Positions 58,509 to 64,000 of a DNA stretch of 64,000 nucleotides are shown here, piece by piece. The stretch is taken from assembly GCA_963744005.1 (NCBI GenBank), contig CAVURU010000004.1:868001-932000 (forward strand). Direction: 5' to 3'. The notes below the pieces were generated by a model. It ran no database searches and was not told where the DNA came from. It worked only from the letters and a program-made list of their open reading frames with translations. Each line of letters opens with the position of its first letter. The stretch's first letter is position 1. The translations under genes and the position numbers were made by a program. Source of the DNA: Palsa-504 sp963744005. Lineage in GTDB: Bacteria > Actinomycetota > Actinomycetes > Streptosporangiales > Streptosporangiaceae.

Positions 58509-61181
58509 CTACCGGGTTGTCCGCCGCTGAGGATCCCGGGCCGTGATGGCCTCGTGTCCCGGGCGGCCCCTGGCCAAGGCCAGCCCCGCGCCTCCGGTCA
58601 CCAGCATGACGACCAGGAAGACCACGTAGAGCACCCCGGCCGCGGACGACCACGCGAACCGGTCCGGGTACCTGGCCAGCGCGATGAACTGCAGCACGGC
58701 GAGCAGGACGGAACTGAACAAGGCCGGCCGCACCCGGTATGCGTCACGCTCGACCAGTTCGTGCGCGGCAGCCACCCCGAAGCCGATCAGCCAGGCCCCG
58801 GTCGCCTGGGCGAGCAGGGGCGTCAGCTTCCACGGCCACCACGGGGCGGCCTGGGCCGGCAGCGCGAACAGCGCCACCCCGAAGCCCAGCAGGACAGCGG
58901 CCTGAGCCGCCAGCAAGACGCAGATCCAGCTGGGCAGCGGCGCACGCCGCGGCGGGTCATCGCCAGGCGCCCGCAGCTGCCTGACCAGGATGATCAGCAT
59001 CAGCAACGGGACCACGGTGTAGATCGCGATCCAGGCCCAGGTGACCAGCCGCGTGCCGGTCGAGAACTGGCCGCCGAGATGGAAGAGGCTCAGATGGGCC
59101 ACCGTGGCGACGAAGGTGAGCACCGTGAAGGTCAGCACGGTCGGCACGGCGATCCGGGCGTCGGCCCAGATCCGCTGCCGGGCCGCCATGACCTCGAACG
59201 AGACGCTCGCCCAGTAGCCTGCGCCGAGGAATGCGGCCGCGAGCGGATTGGCGATCGTCCAGGCGAAATATCTGGCCGTGTGGTCGGTGAACACGAAAAG
59301 CTGGAACCCGGCCAGCAGGACCAGCACGGCCGCGACGAACAGCAGCCTGCTCATTCCGGGCAACAACGGCTTCACGGCCGCCCGTTTCGTGGTGCGGGCC
59401 GTGGCATCCTGGCTCATCCCGTCAGCGCTCCTAGGCGTCCTGAGCGCCGCCTGGGCCTCGAGGCAGGCGTGGACCTGCGGGATGGTGACCGCACCCTCGC
59501 CGACCGCGGACCCGACCCGCTTGACCGACCCTCGCCGCACATCGCCCGCCGCGAACACGCCGGGCAGGCTCGCCTCATGCAGCGACGGCGGCCGGGCCAG
59601 CGGCCAGCGGGCCGCGTCCTCGCCCAGCATGTCGGGCCCGGTGCGGACGAACCCCCACTTGTCGCGCATGAGGGTCTCGCCGAGCCATTCGGTTCGCGGC
59701 TGCGAGCCGATGAGGACGAACAGGCCGTCGGCGGGAACATCGTGACGCTGCCCGGAGTCCCGGTCTTCCAGCACCAGTGACTCGAGCCGGTCGGCACCGG
59801 CGCCGCCGACCACCCGGACGCCGTAGATGACGTCAATGTTCGGCGCGGCTCCGATCGTACGGATGAGGTAGTCGGACATGCTCTGGGCCAGCGACTTTCC
59901 GCGGATCAGGATCGTGACCCGTTCGGCCCACTTGGCCAGGTGTATCGCCGCTTGCCCCGCGGAGTTCCCGCCCCCGACCACGAAAACTGTCCGCCCGCGC
60001 ATGGCGGGTGCCTCACTGACCGCCGCCCCGTAAAAGACGCCCCGGCCGTGTAGTTTCTCCAGGTCGGGGACGCCGAGTTCGGTGTAGGCAGCGCCGGTCG
60101 CGATAACCACGGTGCGCGCTGAGAGCACGTTGCCGTCGGACAGGCCGAGCCGGTAATGACCGTCGTGGGCCGACAGGCTGGTCGCCTCCCGCAGAAACAG
60201 GAACGTGGTGCCGAACGACCAAGCCTGCTGAAAGGTCTGAGACGTCAGCACGGACCCGCTGACGCCTTGCGGGAAGCCCGGGTAGTTCCGGATGAGAGAG
60301 CTCGTCGCCGCCTGTCCGCCCACCGGCCCGGCCTCCACCACCACGGTGCGCATGCCTTCCGAGGCCGCGTAGACGGCCACCGCCAGGCCTGCCGGGCCGG
60401 CACCCACCACGGCTACGTCATAGATGTCGTCCGCTGAGATGGGTGTCAGCAGGCCGAACGCTTCGGCGATCTCGATATCGGAGGGGTTGATCAGCGTGGA
60501 ACGTTGCGCTCCGAACCGCAGCACGACCACCGGCAGGTCCGGTGCGACCAGGCCCAGATCGTCCAGCATTTCGCGACCGTCGGCCGTGCCGACGTCGTAG
60601 AAGCCGATCGGGATCCGGAACCTGGCGAAGGCATCCCGCAGGTCCTGGGATCGTGCGGACCACCGCTCGCCGATCAGCCGGACCGCCTCGAAACCGCCGC
60701 CGTACCGGCTCTTCCACTCGCTCAGGTACTCGGTGATCGACCGGTGGAAGTCTTCGTCGAGACGGCCCTCCGGGCCGATCGCCATATGGTCGATCTTGCC
60801 CAGCGTGAGAGCGTCGAAGACGGCCGGCGACGTGGCCCAGTCACCCCAGCGCACCGCCGCGACACGCAGGGCCGTCGGCTCGGCGGGGCGAACCGCGACG
60901 AACGAGTCAATGCCGTCAGGCTCCTGCTCGCCGACCCCGCCGACGACCAGCGCAACCGGTGTCCCGGTGGTCCGCAGGGCGCGGAGCTGCCCGGCTAGCC
61001 CGGGCGGGTTGTCGCAGGCCACGACCCGATAGTCGGCACCGTAACGCCTGACCAGCTCGCGGAGCACCCGCTCCCGGATAGTGTCGTCACGGCCCACGAC
61101 CACGATGGCGGCCCGAGGCGGAACGTCGCCCGCCCTGGACTTCGGCTCGGATTCACCCTCAGGGCTGGGTATTGCTGACAT
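58509..61181 (-). CDS. Receiver-like / thioredoxin-reductase-like / membrane fusion protein
   Basis: Protein of 890 residues with three parts. Residues 20-130 resemble a degenerate response-regulator receiver (AAIVVVGRDDTIRERVLREL). Residues 250-575 are a flavoprotein disulfide-reductase fold, with FAD motif VAVVGAGPAGLAVAVYAAS, NADPH motif VFVVGGGNSAGQAAIHLA and GVFAAGDVR. The redox CxxC of thioredoxin reductase is replaced by FYGAAVSEA (residues 383-391), so it cannot act as a classical disulfide reductase. Residues 610-870 hold about seven membrane helices. An ATG at 59417 (Met589) overlaps an out-of-frame TGA by 4 nt, so two genes joined by an indel are possible. Confidence 0.8.
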   Translation of the reverse strand: MSAIPSPEGESEPKSRAGDVPPRAAIVVVGRDDTIRERVLRELVRRYGADYRVVACDNPPGLAGQLRALRTTGTPVALVVGGVGEQEPDGIDSFVAVRPAEPTALRVAAVRWGDWATSPAVFDALTLGKIDHMAIGPEGRLDEDFHRSITEYLSEWKSRYGGGFEAVRLIGERWSARSQDLRDAFARFRIPIGFYDVGTADGREMLDDLGLVAPDLPVVVLRFGAQRSTLINPSDIEIAEAFGLLTPISADDIYDVAVVGAGPAGLAVAVYAASEGMRTVVVEAGPVGGQAATSSLIRNYPGFPQGVSGSVLTSQTFQQAWSFGTTFLFLREATSLSAHDGHYRLGLSDGNVLSARTVVIATGAAYTELGVPDLEKLHGRGVFYGAAVSEAPAMRGRTVFVVGGGNSAGQAAIHLAKWAERVTILIRGKSLAQSMSDYLIRTIGAAPNIDVIYGVRVVGGAGADRLESLVLEDRDSGQRHDVPADGLFVLIGSQPRTEWLGETLMRDKWGFVRTGPDMLGEDAARWPLARPPSLHEASLPGVFAAGDVRRGSVKRVGSAVGEGAVTIPQVHACLEAQAALRTPRSADGMSQDATARTTKRAAVKPLLPGMSRLLFVAAVLVLLAGFQLFVFTDHTARYFAWTIANPLAAAFLGAGYWASVSFEVMAARQRIWADARIAVPTVLTFTVLTFVATVAHLSLFHLGGQFSTGTRLVTWAWIAIYTVVPLLMLIILVRQLRAPGDDPPRRAPLPSWICVLLAAQAAVLLGFGVALFALPAQAAPWWPWKLTPLLAQATGAWLIGFGVAAAHELVERDAYRVRPALFSSVLLAVLQFIALARYPDRFAWSSAAGVLYVVFLVVMLVTGGAGLALARGRPGHEAITARDPQRRTTR

Positions 61182-61322
61182 CCCCGCGCCTCCGCGGACG
61201 TGCGTCGATGACTGGCTCGGCGGTTCTCGGTCAGGACGGCAAGCAGAGCCAGGCGGCCCAGACCACAGTGGTCATGGAGCGTGGTCGCTTGGTGTGCGCT
61301 AAATGCAGATGATGTGAAGAAA

Positions 61323-61820
61323 TCAGCGCGAAGCAGAGCCGGACCGGCTGGCCCGCTCGGCCCGCCGGCGGTGGCGCCAGGCGTCCATCGCCACCCGCCA
61401 GCGTTCCAGCCCGGCCAGCGCGGCCTGCGCGGCCTGGTTGCCGCCCGTCTCGGCCAGGACCTCGCCCAGCCGGTCCGCCACCGCCTGGTCGGCCCGGGCC
61501 AGCACCCGGCGGCCCTCGTCGGTCAGGTCGACCGAGATCCGCCGGCGGTCCTCGACCGAGGCCGTGCGGTCGACCAGGCCCCGGTGCAGCAGGCCCTCGA
61601 TCACCCCGGTGATGCTCGGCTTGGTCACGGCCAGCTGCGTGGCCAGCGACGACGGTGCCTCGGCCCCCTCGGCCAGCTGCACCAGCGCCCGGTACTGAGC
61701 CGTGGTCAGGTCGACCCGGCTCAGCGCCACCTCGAGGTGGCGGCCCAGCCGGGCCACCGTCCGGCCGACCAGGGCGTCGAGGTCACCCGGGGCGGATCCT
61801 GCGGGCCGTTCGGTATTCAC
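61323..61820 (-). CDS. MarR family transcriptional regulator
   Basis: Winged-helix regulator of 165 residues from GTG 61820. The HTH is ATQLAVTKPSITGVIEGLLH, followed by the wing RGLVDRTASVEDRRRISVDL, which carries the conserved D-R-R of MarR proteins. N- and C-terminal helices form the dimer interface. It lies 45 bp downstream of the DHA2 transporter gene in the same direction, so the two are probably one unit, with the regulator repressing the transporter until a drug or phenolic ligand is present. A CTAA-TGG-TTAG dyad upstream of the transporter (63734-63744) is a possible operator. Confidence 0.92.
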   Translation of the reverse strand: MNTERPAGSAPGDLDALVGRTVARLGRHLEVALSRVDLTTAQYRALVQLAEGAEAPSSLATQLAVTKPSITGVIEGLLHRGLVDRTASVEDRRRISVDLTDEGRRVLARADQAVADRLGEVLAETGGNQAAQAALAGLERWRVAMDAWRHRRRAERASRSGSASR

Positions 61821-61865
61821 ACCGTCACGATGTCAAACGCCGCCGGAGCCGGCGCAGCCGGGCCG

Positions 61866-63689
61866 TCACTGAGAGGCCTCCGCCTCGCCCTTGCGGCGGG
61901 CCAGCAGCGGCTTGCGGGCCGGCGGAACCGGTTCCACGGCGGCCATGCCGTGCACGTACCGGGTGCCCCGCGACCACGAGGCGACGGCGGCGACCAGGCA
62001 GCAGACCAGGGCGAACGTGAACGCCTCGTGCAGCCCGGACCGGAACGCCCCGGAGATCAGCGACGGGAAATAGCCCTCGCTGGTCAGCTTGGCCACCGCC
62101 GCGTGCGGGAGCGAGGCCAGCACCGAGTTGCCCAGCAGGTGCTGCAGCGGGTTGTAGCCCAGGAACGCCGCGAACAGCACCGACACCGGCGGCAGGTGGG
62201 TGACCTGGGCCACCACGGCCGGGCTGACCCCCTCGGCTCGCAGCCCGCTGCCCAGCGCCTGCGGGAGCACGGCGGACAGGCCGAGGATCATCAGGGTGAA
62301 GAACACCCCGATGGACAGCACCTGGGCGCTGTTCTGGAAGGTGGTGTTCATCCCGCTGCCCGCGCCGCGGTGCTCCGGCGGCAGGCTGTTCATCACCCCG
62401 GCCCGGTTGGGCGAGGCGAAGACGCCGGTCCCGAGCCCGGACAGCAGCAGGATCGACGCAAAGGCCGGGTAGGAGAAGTCGATGGGCAGCAGCTGGAGCA
62501 GCAGGAACGCGGTGGCCTGCATGATCATCCCGGCCGTGGCGAACGGCCGGGACCCGAACCGGTCGGACAGGTAGCCCGAGATGGGACCGGCGATCACCAC
62601 CCCGATGGACAGCGGCAGCATGTAGATGCCCGCCCACAGCGGGGTGGACTCGAACGAGTAGCCGTGCCGCGGCAGCCAGATGCCCTGCAGCCAGATGATG
62701 AGCATGAACATCAGCCCGCCGCGGGCCAGCGCGGACAGGAAGCTGGACAGCGTCCCGAAGGTGAAGGCCCGGATCCGCAGCAGCTCCAGCCGGAACATCG
62801 GCTGCGCCGTCCGGCGCTCCACCAGCAGGAAGGCGGCCAGCAGGGCCAGGCCCACCCCGAGCTCGGTCAGCACCCGCGGGCTGGTCCAGCCCATCACGTG
62901 CCCGCCGTAGGGCTGGATGCCGTAGGTGATGGCGATCATGACCAGGATCAGCCCGGCCGCGAAGGTGATGTTGCCCAGCCAGTCGATGGGGGCCGGGTTG
63001 CGGGTGCCGCGCTCCTCGAGCCGGAAGTAGCCCCACAGCGTGCCGAACACCGAGAACGGTACCGAGACGAAGAACACCAGCCGCCAGTCGATGGTGGCCA
63101 GCAGGCCGCCCACCACCAGGCCCAGGAACCGGCCCACGATGCTGGCCACGTTGTTCAGCCCGAGCGCCATGCCCCGCTGGTGGGTCGGGAACGCGTCGGT
63201 CAGGATGGCCCCGGAGTTGGCCGAGATGTTCGCCCCGCCGATGCCCTGGACGATCCGGAACACGATGAGCCACATGGCCCCGGCCGAGCCCTTGAGCCAG
63301 TCCACGCTCAGCAGCACCGAGGCGATGGCGAAGATCAGGAAGCCCAGGTTGTACATCCGGACCCGGCCGAACATGTCCCCGAGCCGGCCCAGGCTGACGA
63401 CCAGGACGCTCGTGGTGATCAGGTAGCCCAGCATCATCCACAGCAGGTAGAAGCTGTTACCCGGCTGGAGCGGGTCCAGGCCGATGCCGCGGAAGATGGC
63501 CGGCATGGCGATGATGACGATCGTGGAGTCGATGGTCACCAGCAGCACGCCGGAGGTCGTGTTGGTCAGCGCGGTCCACTTGTAACGCTCGCTCGGGCGG
63601 CGCCCGTGCCCGCCCGCCAGCCGGGCGGCCCGCCCGGTCAGCGGCGCTTCCGGGCGCTCTGGCGTGTTCCCCGCCGTCTCCTGGGCCAA
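61866..63689 (-). CDS. MFS drug transporter, DHA2 (14-helix) family
   Basis: Drug:H+ antiporter of 607 residues. The N-terminal helices contain TIDSTIVIIAMPAI, equivalent to DHA2 motif D1 (LDxTIVNVALP), then GRLGDMFGRVRMYNLGFLIF (motif A) and FRIVQGIGGANISANSGAIL (motif C region). The middle is extended, as in 14-helix members. TTG 63689 is the start, with GGAAG upstream. It is followed by a MarR gene on the same strand. It would export a hydrophobic or cationic compound; the MarR pairing suggests an inducible efflux unit. An alternative substrate class, such as a self-made metabolite, cannot be excluded. Confidence 0.93.
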   Translation of the reverse strand: MAQETAGNTPERPEAPLTGRAARLAGGHGRRPSERYKWTALTNTTSGVLLVTIDSTIVIIAMPAIFRGIGLDPLQPGNSFYLLWMMLGYLITTSVLVVSLGRLGDMFGRVRMYNLGFLIFAIASVLLSVDWLKGSAGAMWLIVFRIVQGIGGANISANSGAILTDAFPTHQRGMALGLNNVASIVGRFLGLVVGGLLATIDWRLVFFVSVPFSVFGTLWGYFRLEERGTRNPAPIDWLGNITFAAGLILVMIAITYGIQPYGGHVMGWTSPRVLTELGVGLALLAAFLLVERRTAQPMFRLELLRIRAFTFGTLSSFLSALARGGLMFMLIIWLQGIWLPRHGYSFESTPLWAGIYMLPLSIGVVIAGPISGYLSDRFGSRPFATAGMIMQATAFLLLQLLPIDFSYPAFASILLLSGLGTGVFASPNRAGVMNSLPPEHRGAGSGMNTTFQNSAQVLSIGVFFTLMILGLSAVLPQALGSGLRAEGVSPAVVAQVTHLPPVSVLFAAFLGYNPLQHLLGNSVLASLPHAAVAKLTSEGYFPSLISGAFRSGLHEAFTFALVCCLVAAVASWSRGTRYVHGMAAVEPVPPARKPLLARRKGEAEASQ

Positions 63690-63773
63690 GATCTTCCGTC
63701 CGTCGGTTGCCTGCGGACCGCCGCGGCAAACGGCTAATGGTTAGGACATCGAACAGTTTACTCCTCGCGGGCC

Positions 63774-64000
63774 TCACGCGGCGAGGCTCCGGCGCCGACG
63801 GATGTCGGCCGCCTGACCGGAAGCCAGCTGGCTCGCGTTGGCCAGTACTCCCTCGATCCAGCCCGGGTTGCCGGTGAAGGCGCCGGTGCTCAGCTGGATC
63901 CGGTCGGCGATCCGCACGCAGCCGGCACCGTCCGCCGGGCTGCCCTGCTCCAGGTAGGTGATCCCGATCGGCCAGTACCGGCTGACCAGGTCTTCCGCGT
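63774..64000 (-). CDS. C-terminal fragment of an unknown protein (cut by right edge)
   Basis: An open frame enters from the right edge and ends at TGA 63776-63774. It encodes at least 74 residues, including SRYWPIGITYLEQGSPADGA, CVRIADRIQLSTGAFTGNPG and a basic C-terminus ending RRRRSLAA. Codon positions show the strong third-position GC expected of coding DNA here. The start and most of the protein lie outside the window, so no family can be named. It is transcribed toward the DHA2 transporter, 84 bp upstream of its start. Confidence 0.65.
   Translation of the reverse strand, partial: AEDLVSRYWPIGITYLEQGSPADGAGCVRIADRIQLSTGAFTGNPGWIEGVLANASQLASGQAADIRRRRSLAA

Noticed and set aside
61281..63737. 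An 818-codon open frame on the plus strand across the MarR and DHA2 genes.
   Set aside because: Low-complexity Gly/Arg/Gln/His sequence opposite two well-supported genes; no ribosome site or domain.
1..64000. CRISPR arrays, rRNA, tRNA, insertion sequences and phage genes.
   Set aside because: No regularly spaced direct repeats, no tRNA-like cloverleaf and no transposase or integrase motif were found on either strand; repeats present are short tandem arrays.

Overview
The window is about 64 kb of very GC-rich, densely coding DNA. GTG starts are common and operons are packed with 4-nt ATGA/GTGA overlaps. Gene content points to a high-GC actinobacterium, probably a filamentous or sporulating soil lineage (Streptosporangiales/Frankiales/Streptomycetales-like): a BlaI/M56 pair, decaprenyl-phospho-arabinose genes (UbiA, DprE1), a DUF222/HNH protein, a DUF1707 protein, a cslA-glxA-GH6 operon, and large acyl-CoA catabolic clusters. 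The taxonomic assignment is inference; no rRNA, tRNA, CRISPR array or transposase was seen.

Layout. 1-2.9 kb: a FtsX-type ABC exporter under a PadR regulator, and a small unknown protein. 3-6.1 kb: M56 protease and BlaI repressor, divergent from UppP and a DedA protein, with two perfect BlaI-type operators between them; this looks like a repressor-controlled undecaprenyl-phosphate recycling unit. 6-8 kb: a SigX5-type ECF sigma factor divergent from an SDR. 8.1-12.3 kb: phosphodiester glycosidase, UbiA, DprE1 and a response regulator, all coupled by overlaps. 12.4-18.8 kb: a PPOX-fold protein, a DUF1707 protein, a membrane protein, an orphan molybdenum-hydroxylase large subunit and a DUF222/HNH protein. 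18.8-41.8 kb: a large acyl-CoA catabolic region with two MaoC/FAS1-like hydratase pairs, an MFS transporter, tandem TetR regulators, an alpha-methylacyl-CoA racemase, two further CoA-transferase-family proteins, an Ltp2-like thiolase with a DUF35 partner, two acyl-CoA dehydrogenases, an enoyl-CoA hydratase and an acyl-CoA ligase. It resembles steroid or branched side-chain beta-oxidation and is interrupted by an ECF sigma factor, an NB-ARC-type regulator, a pRiA4b ORF-3 protein and an HEIGH zincin-like protein. 42.4-47.9 kb: a compact four-gene operon (cytoplasmic subtilase, ECF sigma factor, unknown small protein, TPR-CHAT protease), the best candidate for an undescribed signalling or defence system. 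48.3-54.2 kb: the CslA/GlxA/GH6/membrane-protein operon for a beta-glucan at the cell surface. 54.3-58.3 kb: alpha/beta hydrolase, alcohol dehydrogenase, MBL-fold hydrolase and crotonase. 58.5-63.7 kb: an unusual receiver-like/flavoprotein/membrane fusion and a DHA2 transporter with its MarR regulator. The right edge cuts an unknown gene.

Sequence quality. Five genes (glycosidase 8122-9346, membrane protein 13641-14458, TetR 22119-22755, XRE/NB-ARC/LuxR regulator 33775-36460, CHAT 42366-44968) need single-base corrections, seven in all, to read through. In every case the total length becomes an exact multiple of three. Isolated lesions may be sequencing indels, but three in the CHAT gene could also be genuine inactivation.

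Regulatory DNA read directly includes BlaI-type operators, a PadR-like palindrome, a shared TTGACA-N17-TTCGCT promoter with a 17-bp downstream block in front of two separated catabolic operons, paired CAGAATCG-type palindromes in the divergent 27.3-28.1 kb control region, and a strong terminator after the crotonase gene.
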